A stretch of DNA of 20,639 bases from a virus (IMGVR_UViG_3300037558_002077:1-20639), one strand, 5' to 3'. Shown: positions 1 to 6,632, numbered from the stretch's first letter. Notes: generated by a model not told the origin, from the sequence alone. A program made the numbers and translations.

Positions 1-31
1 TATCACAACAAATTTCAAAATATTTTTATGA

Positions 32-38
32 TATTTAT
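32..38 (+). promoter_or_regulatory. TATTTAT promoter-like element
   Basis: TATTTAT lies 5 nt before the ATG at 44. It belongs to a set of sense-oriented copies that precede most transcription units in this window (see findings). If it acts as a -10-type element, the mRNA would start at or within a few nt of the ATG. Confidence 0.5.
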
Positions 39-43
39 GTATA

Positions 44-271
44 ATGAGAATAGTAGTAAGTGAAAAACAGTTAGGTATGCTAGCGTCATACCAGTCTGAT
101 CTTGACGAACAAGAATCAGGTGATACAGGTGGTTCAGGAACTACGGCAGGATCTAAAGGACAGTGGGAAACAGGGGTATCAAGAGGTCCTGATAACCAAA
201 TTGGTCTTACTAAATGGTCTGACATAGTTGGATCTAAAATAAGTAGAGGTAAAGCAAACCCACTATATTAA
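44..271 (+). CDS. Small hypothetical virion-region protein (75 aa)
   Basis: I do not recognise a family. The N-terminus (MRIVVSEKQLGML) is a short hydrophobic/amphipathic stretch with a Ser-Glu, followed by a Gly/Ser/Thr/Asp-rich, probably disordered middle and a C-terminus with Trp and Lys/Arg. There is no signal peptide or membrane segment. The start is supported by TATTTAT 5 nt upstream. The stop is separated by 1 nt from the next ATG, so the two genes are almost certainly co-translated in one operon. The N-terminus resembles the short leaders on several neighbouring proteins, which may be capsid-targeting or propeptide sequences (inference). A structural or packaged role is a guess from position only. 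Confidence 0.65.
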   Translation: MRIVVSEKQLGMLASYQSDLDEQESGDTGGSGTTAGSKGQWETGVSRGPDNQIGLTKWSDIVGSKISRGKANPLY

Positions 272-272
272 G

Positions 273-1526
273 ATGGTAGTACAAAGAGACGGTTTAATAT
301 TAGAAAGACATAATAGTATGATTAACTATAATGGTCATTCTTCAATTACCAAAGAAAAAAGAAATTATGTATTTGAAGCACATCTAACGGTAGACGAGAG
401 ATATTTCGTTTTACATGATGAAGTGTTCGATATTCAAGAACAGACGAAATTGGGTAACTTATGGGAGTCTGTAGATATATTTAAAACGATATTTTCAAAT
501 GTACAGGTGGATAACCCCGAATATAAAGAAATTCAAGAAGGATGGGCAAACTTACCTGTATTAGAAAATAGTGATAATTTATATAAATTAAGAGACTTCC
601 TATTAGAATGGGACTTTTTTGATGATACATGGGTTGGTAGAAAAGTATCTGACGCAGGTACCGCAATAAAAGACACCGCAAGTGCTGCATGGGATAAAGT
701 TAAGGAAATGGGTGTCGCCATAAGTAAGGGAGATTGGACAGAAATATTAAGTTTATTAGGAAAGGGTGTTTTATTTATATTAAGAAAATTAAAAGATGCC
801 GCTTATAGTACTATAGGTATTATTGTGGATGCGATACTAGTAGCTACAGGTATTGGTAAAACAGCACAGGTTGTTGTTTGGGGATTAATCACGGCATTGG
901 ATGTATACCAAATTGCAAATAACGATTGGCCCGACGGTGATGATCGTGAACCACTATGGAAATACTTGGACTTAGGTTTTGATATTTTAGGATTAACACT
1001 CGCAGGGGTTGCCGCTAAAGGTGCACGTGCAGTCTTTAAACCATTATCAGGATTAAGTTCAAAACAAATGGCGGTAAAGGTTGCAAAGAGTCCAAGAATG
1101 AAAAGTTTTATTCAAAAGATGTATAATGGTAGTAAGAAAACTGCAAGTAAATTAAAAAGTATACAATCGAGAATTGCGAAGAAGTGGCCATCAGGTGCTA
1201 AGTTCATCGGTAAGATAATTGGGGGGTTAGCATCAATAGTAAAAAAATTACAATCTTATTTAGGTAGGATACTAAGTAAATCTAACTTAAAAGGAGTACA
1301 AAAGGGTGTAAAACCAGGAAAAGGTTTCGTACCTACAGTAAAAACAGGTAAAGAGTTTGCCAAGAGGGCGGCTGTTGCTGGTGGTGTCGCAGGAGGAATC
1401 TCCTACGGTGCAGAAAAAATAATCGGGGCTAAGGGTAATCAAGAAGACCCACTTGACTATATTAATAATACAGGTAGGGGTCCTGCCTTTGGTGTGGAAC
1501 TCGATCAGGACGCAATCGATTTATAA
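273..1526 (+). CDS. Large basic protein with hydrophobic centre, possible virion/ejected protein (417 aa)
   Basis: Family not recognised. Three regions are visible: an acidic N-terminal part (residues 1-120); a hydrophobic middle with membrane-compatible helices at about 160-215 and 232-255, both rich in Gly/Ala/Ile/Leu; and a strongly Lys/Arg-rich part (about 258-360) followed by a Gly/Ala-rich helix near 364-385 (AAVAGGVAGG). Alternating amphipathic and basic segments with no enzyme motif are typical of tape-measure-like or internal ejection proteins, but 417 aa is short for a tape measure. It starts 1 nt after the preceding stop and is followed by a new TATTTATA element and a 735-aa gene that also carries a membrane segment. 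A pore or DNA-delivery role is plausible but unproven. Confidence 0.75.
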   Translation: MVVQRDGLILERHNSMINYNGHSSITKEKRNYVFEAHLTVDERYFVLHDEVFDIQEQTKLGNLWESVDIFKTIFSNVQVDNPEYKEIQEGWANLPVLENSDNLYKLRDFLLEWDFFDDTWVGRKVSDAGTAIKDTASAAWDKVKEMGVAISKGDWTEILSLLGKGVLFILRKLKDAAYSTIGIIVDAILVATGIGKTAQVVVWGLITALDVYQIANNDWPDGDDREPLWKYLDLGFDILGLTLAGVAAKGARAVFKPLSGLSSKQMAVKVAKSPRMKSFIQKMYNGSKKTASKLKSIQSRIAKKWPSGAKFIGKIIGGLASIVKKLQSYLGRILSKSNLKGVQKGVKPGKGFVPTVKTGKEFAKRAAVAGGVAGGISYGAEKIIGAKGNQEDPLDYINNTGRGPAFGVELDQDAIDL

Positions 1527-1528
1527 CA

Positions 1529-1536
1529 TATTTATA
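1529..1536 (+). promoter_or_regulatory. TATTTATA promoter-like element
   Basis: TATTTATA ends 13 nt before the ATG at 1550. The intervening sequence is A/T only and contains no Shine-Dalgarno. It is one of the recurrent sense-oriented elements and would give a leader of about 5-8 nt. Confidence 0.5.
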
Positions 1537-1549
1537 TATAAAATTAAAA

Positions 1550-3757
1550 ATGAAATTATTAGACGTATTAACCGAAAGTAATAAAGAAGTTGAAGAACAA
1601 CTACAAGGTATTCTTAGAGGTGCCGCGAAAAACATATCTAAAGTAAAGGGAGCTATAGATGATGTTGTAAAATTTGCACTTAATTCAGGTCAAGTTATTA
1701 AAAATGTAGATGGTGTTGCATTAGCAACATCTGATGACATTATAAAAGCGATGAAAGCGGGAACTTTAGGTTCTACGGGAGCATCTCAATTAGCATCTGG
1801 ATTACTCAAATCAAACAGGTTACCTAAAGACATACAAAGAACATTAGTTAATGAAATTGCTGCGGGGTCTAAATTTCAGAAAGTCGTTGGTAGTGTTAAA
1901 TCTGAGAAAGCATTAAAAACAAGACTCAGTAAAAAAGGTTATACTGCAGAGACTATCGAACTTATGATTGGTAGGGCTAAAGACCAAAAGATTGGTCCTT
2001 TTGCAGTAGTAAGTAAGGTTAAACCTAAAGTAAAGACAACCACAACAAAGAAAGCCACAACGACTACCAAAGCAACCACTACCAAGGCAGCAACAACAGG
2101 TACGAGTACAGTAAGTAAAAAATTAGATGATATTCTTGCCGCCCTAACGGGTACCGCTAAGAAGTCGGGTCAGGGTCAAAGAATATTAAAGTCTGCAAAT
2201 AGATGGAAAAATTCTAAACTTGGAAAAGGTTTAGTTGGTGTTGTTACGAGAGTTGGATCTTTTGCACTCATCAAGAATTTACTATGGTTATTACTAATTG
2301 CGGGTGTTGGAGGATACATTATTTCAAAAATGTGGAAAAACTTTTGGTCTGAGGGAGATCCAATCCCATCTGATGACGATTTGATACCAGTAAACGATTG
2401 GCTTGAATGTATTGTAACACCTTTAGGTGATGACGCAAATGCAGAGATCATCGAACAAAATGGTGTAGCAGTAAAATATAAAATTGATAAGTTTGGTGGT
2501 AAAGAAACAGGTGGTCATGTAATTTTCACACCTGACTATAGAGTGAAGGCGGCGAACGGTATTGAAGGTACTTGGTCTTGTAACCAAACAGGTTTAGAGG
2601 AATCAATCAATGAACAAGGATTAAGTGGAATTGGTGATTCAAACTCATCTAATTCAAACTCATCTAATTCAGATTCATCTAAAATTGAGATATCAGCGAA
2701 AGATATGAGTAGAGCCATAGACAGTATTGAAGACAACTTAAGTGGTGATTATTTAGAATCAGATTCTACAGACCTTAAAGACGCTTATAATATCGTAAAA
2801 GGTTTACAAAACAGATCATATAAAGGTAGAGATGCCATACGTGTACTTATTAAGAATTACCCAAAAATTAAGGGTAAAGAATTAGGTACTCACATATTAG
2901 AACTTGAAAACTTAGATTTTGAAGCAACTGAAATAAGAGACGAACTTTTAAGTTTACTTGGATATTCAGTAGAAAAAAGTGGTGGTAACGATGATTCATC
3001 TAATAAGAAAGGTGATTCTGATGGTGGTGATGGAAACCCTAAAACAGGTTTATCACATATTACAGTTGTATGGGATGGTAAAGATGGTGGAGGAAAAGGA
3101 AAAGGTATTAAGTATGTACCATGTGATAGTTTCCCATTCAAGATCGGATGTATCAGTGATAAAATTAAAGACGTTCAAAAATGTGCTGGTGATTTAAAGG
3201 TGGATGGTTATTATGGACCAAAGACTGATGCAAGACTTGCCAAAGTTATAATTGGTTATTCTAAAACAATTACAAAAAAGAGTTATGATAAAATAACAAA
3301 AGAATGTAAAGGTAAAAAGTCTGACGGTGTTACTAAATTGAAGGCAGTTGATCCTGTAAAAAAGAGAGAGAAACTTACTAAGATCACACCATTAGAAATA
3401 CAACCTATTGTATTACCAAAATTAGACATAGAAAAAATGATCAAGGTTCATGGACCTGAGAAGTTAGAGAATTACATTCAAAAAACTATTGACGGTAAAC
3501 GAATAAAAGATATCATTGATAATGAGGTAAAATTCAGAGGTGGAAGGTTCATATTGAAATTGAAAGAAGAACTTACTGAGAAACAGTTAAAGGCAATAAA
3601 TTACTATTTTGCATCAAAAGGTTTCAGTTTAGATAAAAAGAAAGAAACCCTTAAACAAGGAAAGTATGTTTGGAAGGCGGAGACATCAACCGCAAGAAGA
3701 ATTGCAAGAAAGGAATTATCAATTGAGAAACTAAAAGACAAGCAAAATGAAAATTAA
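1550..3757 (+). CDS. Virion-associated protein with membrane segment and peptidoglycan-binding-like domain (735 aa)
   Basis: No whole-length family is recognised. Features in order: a short leader (MKLLDVLTES); a helical region to about 155; a Thr/Lys low-complexity linker at 163-187; a Lys/Arg stretch followed by a clear transmembrane helix at about 240-260 (LLWLLLIAGVGGYII); a Ser/Asn repeat (SNSSN) at 364-377; a helical region at 380-475; a Gly/Asp/Lys linker at 480-520; and at about 530-570 a segment resembling a PG_binding_1 repeat (IKDVQKCAGDLKVDGYYGPKT). The C-terminal 130 residues are Lys-rich and helical. A protein combining one membrane helix with a possible cell-wall-binding module could act in genome delivery across the envelope. 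It overlaps the next gene by 11 nt. The role is inference; the domain resemblance is by eye. Confidence 0.75.
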   Translation: MKLLDVLTESNKEVEEQLQGILRGAAKNISKVKGAIDDVVKFALNSGQVIKNVDGVALATSDDIIKAMKAGTLGSTGASQLASGLLKSNRLPKDIQRTLVNEIAAGSKFQKVVGSVKSEKALKTRLSKKGYTAETIELMIGRAKDQKIGPFAVVSKVKPKVKTTTTKKATTTTKATTTKAATTGTSTVSKKLDDILAALTGTAKKSGQGQRILKSANRWKNSKLGKGLVGVVTRVGSFALIKNLLWLLLIAGVGGYIISKMWKNFWSEGDPIPSDDDLIPVNDWLECIVTPLGDDANAEIIEQNGVAVKYKIDKFGGKETGGHVIFTPDYRVKAANGIEGTWSCNQTGLEESINEQGLSGIGDSNSSNSNSSNSDSSKIEISAKDMSRAIDSIEDNLSGDYLESDSTDLKDAYNIVKGLQNRSYKGRDAIRVLIKNYPKIKGKELGTHILELENLDFEATEIRDELLSLLGYSVEKSGGNDDSSNKKGDSDGGDGNPKTGLSHITVVWDGKDGGGKGKGIKYVPCDSFPFKIGCISDKIKDVQKCAGDLKVDGYYGPKTDARLAKVIIGYSKTITKKSYDKITKECKGKKSDGVTKLKAVDPVKKREKLTKITPLEIQPIVLPKLDIEKMIKVHGPEKLENYIQKTIDGKRIKDIIDNEVKFRGGRFILKLKEELTEKQLKAINYYFASKGFSLDKKKETLKQGKYVWKAETSTARRIARKELSIEKLKDKQNEN
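2639..2683 (+). repeat. 15-bp tandem repeat, three copies, coding for SNSSN-type units
   Basis: Copies at 2639-2653, 2654-2668 and 2669-2683 read TCAAACTCATCTAAT, the same again, then a third copy differing at two positions. They encode the Ser/Asn spacer of the 735-aa protein. The first two copies are identical, which suggests recent expansion. Confidence 0.8.
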
Positions 3758-4397
3758 TATAGATAACTTAGTTAAACAGACCTTAAATGAGAGGTACGAA
3801 TTAAATAATAAATTCAAACTCATTTTAGAGAATGAAGAAACTAACGACGATGGTAAGTTTGATGATGTTGTGGATGCACTTGCCGATTTAGAAGGAATGG
3901 GTAAGAGTGATGATGAAATCGAAGGTTCTTTAGATGAAGGTATTACTGATTTCTTATCTCAGTATATTTCACCAGGTGGTGACAACGCATCTGATTCCGA
4001 AGGTAATTCTTTATCAAAGGGGGATCTGAAAAATAAAGTTAGTAGTGGTTTAATGTCACAAATACGTGAGTATATTATTAGAAAACTATTAGGTATGGTT
4101 GGATTCACTGGTGATTTACGTGATGCTGTAGCAGCTGCACTTGCAGATTTAAATTTGGGTGATGTATTAATTGTGTTCAAAGGACAAGAAAGTTGTAAAA
4201 AACATGGAGATAAATTAGCCGATGCATTTATGGAAGGATTATTTGTATATGTTTCGGGTGGTGCAGAAAAAAATTCAGCAGCAGCCAACTTCCTAAGACA
4301 GGTTGGTGGTGAGTATTTGAAAGGTACTAACTTTGGGGAGATGTTGGCAGATTCTATCTGTGGTATGAACCTTAGAAGTAAGTTGAAAGTTAATTAA
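3747..4397 (+). CDS. Acidic hypothetical protein, probable packaged or structural (216 aa)
   Basis: Family not recognised. The N-terminus MKINIDNLVKQTLNER is a short amphipathic helix with an L-x-E triad, followed by a second ILE at about 27-29. An acidic Asp/Glu-rich region follows to about 65, then a Gly/Ser/Asp linker. Residues 90-210 look folded and mostly helical, with Cys at about 149 and 205. The start overlaps the upstream gene by 11 nt in another frame, which implies translational coupling. A terminator follows 34 nt after the stop. The leader is comparable to T4 capsid-targeting sequences cleaved after (L/I)-x-E by the prohead protease, so an internal head protein is a reasonable but weak guess. 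Confidence 0.75.
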   Translation: MKINIDNLVKQTLNERYELNNKFKLILENEETNDDGKFDDVVDALADLEGMGKSDDEIEGSLDEGITDFLSQYISPGGDNASDSEGNSLSKGDLKNKVSSGLMSQIREYIIRKLLGMVGFTGDLRDAVAAALADLNLGDVLIVFKGQESCKKHGDKLADAFMEGLFVYVSGGAEKNSAAANFLRQVGGEYLKGTNFGEMLADSICGMNLRSKLKVN

Positions 4398-4430
4398 CAT
4401 TCACAAAAAAATCTGTTCAAAAAAATGTTA

Positions 4431-4461
4431 AATACCCTGTTGATTCGGGGTATTTTTTTTA
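4431..4461 (+). terminator. Rho-independent terminator after the 44-4397 gene cluster
   Basis: AATACCC (4431-4437) pairs with GGGTATT (4448-4454), with a 10-nt loop followed by a run of T to 4461. Confidence 0.8.
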
Positions 4462-4471
4462 TCTAAAAGAT

Positions 4472-4479
4472 ATTTATAG
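4472..4479 (+). promoter_or_regulatory. TATTTATA promoter-like element before a non-coding region
   Basis: TATTTATA lies 10 nt after a terminator, with no credible open reading frame downstream on this strand. This suggests it drives a small RNA. Confidence 0.45.
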
Positions 4480-4485
4480 TAAGAG

Positions 4486-4592
4486 ATTGGGATTTTGGTC
4501 GATCCACAATTGATAAACGAGAACAAAACAAAAGGAGGTGTAATCTAATATCTCGGCAAAGGGGTCATATGACCTCTTTGTTCGTTTTACAC
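4486..4592 (+). ncRNA. Predicted small RNA carrying a perfect extended Shine-Dalgarno
   Basis: The segment lies between a terminator and the tmRNA terminator, preceded by TATTTATA at 4472. It contains AAAGGAGGTG at 4531-4540, complementary over 10 nt to the CACCUCCUUU at the 3' end of 16S rRNA, but no start codon at a usable distance (the next codon is GTG-TAA). Downstream, AAAGGGGTCAT (4558-4568) and ATGACCTCTTT (4569-4579) form an inverted repeat with one G-U pair, followed by a T-rich stretch that could terminate the RNA. AAACGA-GAAC (4515-4524) could pair with GTTCGTTT (about 4580-4587) and GTGTAA (4538-4543) with TTACAC (about 4587-4592), which would make a pseudoknot-like fold. A 19-nt block and CGGCAAAG are shared with 8732-8773. 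Ends and function are predicted, not known. Confidence 0.4.
4505..4561. repeat. Diverged intergenic repeat, copy 1
   Basis: CACAATTGATAAACGAGAA (4505-4523) matches 8732-8750 at 17 of 19 positions. CGGCAAAG (4554-4561) recurs at 8766-8773 in the same order and orientation. Both copies lie in convergent gaps just after a + strand terminator. Confidence 0.55.
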
Positions 4593-4607
4593 TTCAGAGT
4601 TTAGCAT

Positions 4608-4639
4608 AAAAAAAATGAACCATTTTCACAGTTCATTTT
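4608..4639 (-). terminator. Terminator of the tmRNA
   Basis: Read on the minus strand, AAAATGAAC (4639-4631) pairs with GTTCATTTT (4620-4612) and runs into a T tract to 4608. The hairpin begins only 2 nt after the tmRNA discriminator base at 4642. Confidence 0.85.
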
Positions 4640-4641
4640 AG

Positions 4642-5024
4642 TGGAGGTGGAGGGTTTCGAACCCTCGTCTTGCTAGTCCCAACTATAGAGGACTACACGT
4701 TTAGGATAGTATTTTCTAATACTCCAAAATTTGATGACCATTTTTTAACTATTGTGATCAACACCCAATAGACCATTCGATTTTGGGTTCAATGGTAATC
4801 CACCTTTTTAGGAGTTTCTGTTTCTAGGTATTTCACTCTCTAACCCATTGTAGTAATAACCTTAGGATACTGCTACTTTAGAATCAACAGATACTAGACC
4901 CATTAATTCCATTTGTGAATAAACGTCTCCGTTTAAAAATATTCTCCATAGATTTAAGTGATAGGAAACATCTCACTACGTGCCCTGTTATAATTGATTA
5001 CTCCAATCAATTCCAGTCACCCCC
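4642..5024 (-). ncRNA. ssrA: Phage-encoded tmRNA (transfer-messenger RNA) with divergent tag
   Basis: tmRNA rescues ribosomes stalled on broken mRNA and adds a tag that marks the product for proteolysis. The tRNA-like ends are clear: 5' GGGGGUG (5024-5018) pairs with CACCUCC (4649-4643), one G-U, followed by discriminator A (4642). The T-arm is GAGGG-TTCGAAA-CCCTC (4666-4650), preceded by AAGAC. CCA is not encoded (CTA follows). The tag frame resumes at GGA 4930-4928 after UUAAAC and runs 22 codons to UAA at 4864-4862, beginning GDVYSQMELMG and ending SVDSKVAVS. The last codons and the stop sit in an H5-like hairpin (4850-4876): GTAGCAGTA pairs with TATTACTAC with one mismatch, stop in the loop. 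This supports the frame. Known Bacteroidetes tags are about 9 residues, begin Gly-Glu and end Ala-Ala, so this tag is longer and lacks the LAA end read by ClpX. It probably shares a transcript with the 59-aa gene just upstream. Confidence 0.92.
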
Positions 5025-5026
5025 AA

Positions 5027-5206
5027 TTATTTTACCTCTTTTATAAGATCTTTTGTTGGTTTCTTAGGTGATTTTGGTTTAGAACCACCACCTGATGTCT
5101 TTTTTCTTGGTTTTCTGTTTGGTTTTGGTTTAGAAACCACTACAGGTTTCACCTCTTCCTTTTTGATACCAAAGAGTTTTTTAAAAAAGTCGATAATTTT
5201 TTTCAT
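5027..5206 (-). CDS. Small Lys/Pro-rich basic protein upstream of tmRNA (59 aa)
   Basis: A complete short frame begins MKKIIDFFKKLFGIKKEE, an amphipathic Phe/Lys/Ile helix, and continues as a Lys/Pro/Arg-rich tail with a GGGS spacer and a C-terminus DLIKEVK. Family not recognised. The start is chosen because A-rich sequence and a TATTTAT element (5226-5232) precede it at 18 nt. The stop lies 2 nt before the tmRNA 5' end, so gene and tmRNA must share a transcript unless a promoter is hidden inside the gene, and 5' processing of the tmRNA would start right at the stop codon. Basic composition suggests nucleic-acid or ribosome contact, and the amphipathic N-terminus membrane contact; neither is shown. 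Confidence 0.65.
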   Translation of the reverse strand: MKKIIDFFKKLFGIKKEEVKPVVVSKPKPNRKPRKKTSGGGSKPKSPKKPTKDLIKEVK

Positions 5207-5225
5207 AATTTTAGTTTGTTTTTAG

Positions 5226-5232
5226 ATAAATA
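5226..5232 (-). promoter_or_regulatory. TATTTAT promoter-like element for 59-aa gene and tmRNA
   Basis: On the minus strand TATTTAT precedes the ATG at 5206 by 18 nt. No other candidate lies between the glycosyltransferase stop (5261) and this gene. Confidence 0.5.
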
Positions 5233-5260
5233 TACTGTTATATGTGTTAATTGTAAATCT

Positions 5261-5986
5261 TTATTTTGTTGGTACATACTCGACTATTGAGGGAGACTCA
5301 GTGTTAATAGGGTTTTCACCTTGACAATTTAGTGGAAAATGTTTCTCATATAACGCCTCAAAAAATAGTTTGTTTTTTAACCATTTTTTATCAGTTTCAC
5401 CAATAGACTTATGATAGAGTTTAATTTTAGTTGTTACACCAATCTTTATACCTTCAATATAATTTAAAAGACATATTGGTAGATCATAAAAGTGAAACCC
5501 TTCAAATTGAGGGTCAAAGTTATGTTTAATTCTTTTTTTATGTACCATCATAAATAACCCGTCAATTACTACGACATCTTTGATTGTGTCCCCAAACGAT
5601 TTAGAATAATTAGACATGTATTTTTTTGGTCCATTGATATGACCCACCTGACCTTGCATTGATTCTCTATCTTTCCACCATTGTCCTGAAATAAGTTTAT
5701 CTGTTCCCGCAATTCCTAAAATACCATATTCGGGATTTTTGTTAAACAACTTTAAGATTTTAGGTGTAATGTTTTTGGTTTCAAACTCTAAATCATCATG
5801 AATGAATACAACAACATCGTTTGATGATTTTTCTAATCCTTCGTTATATATGTCTGATAAAGATCTTTCACCATTATTTTCATAAACCAAATATTCATTT
5901 TTTGGGTGTGAGAAAAACTTCTTTACATGACTTAAATAATCTTGATCTATTTTTCTTGTTGAGTAAACTACGGTAATTGTATTCAT
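5261..5986 (-). CDS. Glycosyltransferase, GT-A fold, StrF-like (241 aa)
   Basis: The protein looks like a small family-2-type glycosyltransferase of the group annotated as StrF-domain (Glyco_tranf_2_5). Visible motifs: a beta-strand start MNTITVVYSTRK; NEG at 48-50 in the nucleotide-binding half; VVVFIHDDLEF at 58-68, where the Asp pair would bind metal and nucleotide-sugar; VVIDGLFMMVHKKRI at 138-153; and GFHFYDLPICL at 163-173, matching the usual position of the acceptor/catalytic Asp; a His at 192 (LYHKS) follows. It would transfer a sugar to an unknown acceptor, such as a virion protein, DNA or host surface glycan. A sugar-isomerase-type cupin two genes upstream supports a link to glycan metabolism. 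Length is normal for the group. A TATTTAT element lies 9 nt before the ATG. Confidence 0.8.
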   Translation of the reverse strand: MNTITVVYSTRKIDQDYLSHVKKFFSHPKNEYLVYENNGERSLSDIYNEGLEKSSNDVVVFIHDDLEFETKNITPKILKLFNKNPEYGILGIAGTDKLISGQWWKDRESMQGQVGHINGPKKYMSNYSKSFGDTIKDVVVIDGLFMMVHKKRIKHNFDPQFEGFHFYDLPICLLNYIEGIKIGVTTKIKLYHKSIGETDKKWLKNKLFFEALYEKHFPLNCQGENPINTESPSIVEYVPTK

Positions 5987-5995
5987 GTAGTAATA

Positions 5996-6002
5996 ATAAA
6001 TA
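5996..6002 (-). promoter_or_regulatory. TATTTAT promoter-like element
   Basis: Minus-strand TATTTAT ends 9 nt before the glycosyltransferase ATG at 5986. It lies in the 27-nt gap after the upstream 62-aa gene. Confidence 0.45.
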
Positions 6003-6013
6003 AAAAACTACAA

Positions 6014-6202
6014 TTAATCAACTTCTTTTTTCTCCTCGATAAGTTTATTAAGTTCTTCTTGTGTGAAAGTTACTGCAAGATTCATATCCCAATCCTTATC
6101 AGACTCTGAAAATCTTTTTTCTACTCTCTTTCTTAATATGGACAAAACTCCGAGGTCATGTGCTCGATGGTACAATTCTTCATAAAAATCACTATTTGTC
6201 AT
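6014..6202 (-). CDS. Small hypothetical protein (62 aa)
   Basis: Family not recognised. It is highly charged, predicted helical, with no membrane segment: MTNSDFYEELYHRAHDLGV, then Arg/Lys-rich RKRVEKRF, an acidic middle and a C-terminal helix FTQEELNKLIEEKKEVD. It sits between the cupin and the glycosyltransferase, all on the minus strand, with its own TATTTATA 21 nt upstream. Support comes from the promoter-like element, the intact frame and the tight fit between neighbours. Confidence 0.6.
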   Translation of the reverse strand: MTNSDFYEELYHRAHDLGVLSILRKRVEKRFSESDKDWDMNLAVTFTQEELNKLIEEKKEVD

Positions 6203-6223
6203 TGAACTAGTTTTTAAGTGTTT

Positions 6224-6231
6224 TATAAATA
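6224..6231 (-). promoter_or_regulatory. TATTTATA promoter-like element
   Basis: Minus-strand TATTTATA lies 21 nt before the ATG at 6202, directly after the stop of the cupin gene. Confidence 0.5.
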
Positions 6232-6240
6232 CATCAAAAA

Positions 6241-6612
6241 TTAAACTCTATCATAGTCATCCTCTACTCTTATAATATCATCTTCACCGAAGTAATCACC
6301 TGTTTGAACTTCTATAAATTCAATAATCTCATCAGTTTCATTTATCGCTCTGTGTCTACCCCCTAAAGGTATTCTTATACTTTCACCGTAAGATCTAAAT
6401 ATCTTTTGGTCGTCTAATATTATCGATAGTTCACCTTTAATTACTGTCCATGATTCCCTTCTTCTTAAGTGGTATTGATATGAGAGTTTAGAATTGGGGT
6501 TTATTCTTATATGTTTTACTTTAACATTTTCGTTTTCAAATAATATTGTATAGTCACCCCACGGGCAATCAACTTTTGATTTGTCTACACCTTTCCACTT
6601 TATATCTATCAT
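6241..6612 (-). CDS. Mannose-6-phosphate isomerase-type cupin (123 aa)
   Basis: This is the C-terminal cupin domain of type II phosphomannose isomerase/GDP-mannose pyrophosphorylase, here standing alone. Motifs, numbered from MIDIKWKG: PWGDY at 18-22; LSYQYHLRRRESW at 43-55 (metal-binding His and Glu of cupin motif 1); GE at 60-61; IRIPLGGRHRAIN at 79-91 (motif 2); and the signature EVQTGDYFGEDDIIRVEDDYDR at 101-122. Such enzymes interconvert fructose-6-P and mannose-6-P, or act on related nucleotide sugars. An upstream extension of the frame runs through a tRNA-like element, so I reject it. I chose ATG 6612 because TATTTAT at 6617-6623 stands 4 nt before it, the spacing seen at several other starts; ATG 6618 overlaps that element. 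It may supply a sugar for the nearby glycosyltransferase (inference). Confidence 0.82.
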   Translation of the reverse strand: MIDIKWKGVDKSKVDCPWGDYTILFENENVKVKHIRINPNSKLSYQYHLRRRESWTVIKGELSIILDDQKIFRSYGESIRIPLGGRHRAINETDEIIEFIEVQTGDYFGEDDIIRVEDDYDRV

Positions 6613-6616
6613 ATTC

Positions 6617-6623
6617 ATAAATA
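6617..6623 (-). promoter_or_regulatory. TATTTAT promoter-like element overlapping a near-start ATG
   Basis: Minus-strand TATTTATGAATATG: the element ends 4 nt before the chosen start of the cupin gene, so the mRNA would be leaderless or nearly so. Confidence 0.45.
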
Positions 6624-6632
6624 TACCTTGGG

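Noticed and set aside
772-779. TATTTATA inside the 417-aa gene
   Set aside because: It encodes hydrophobic residues in mid-gene with no start following. It is kept only as a measure of chance background for the motif.
2979-3197. Out-of-frame + strand frame inside the 735-aa gene
   Set aside because: Lies wholly within a well-supported gene and is rich in Met/Val, as expected for a shifted reading.
4569-4604. 11-codon frame (ATG in the hairpin) downstream of the extended Shine-Dalgarno
   Set aside because: The ATG is 28 nt from the AAAGGAGGTG and inside a stable inverted repeat, too far for normal initiation. It could still be a leader peptide, but I see no support.
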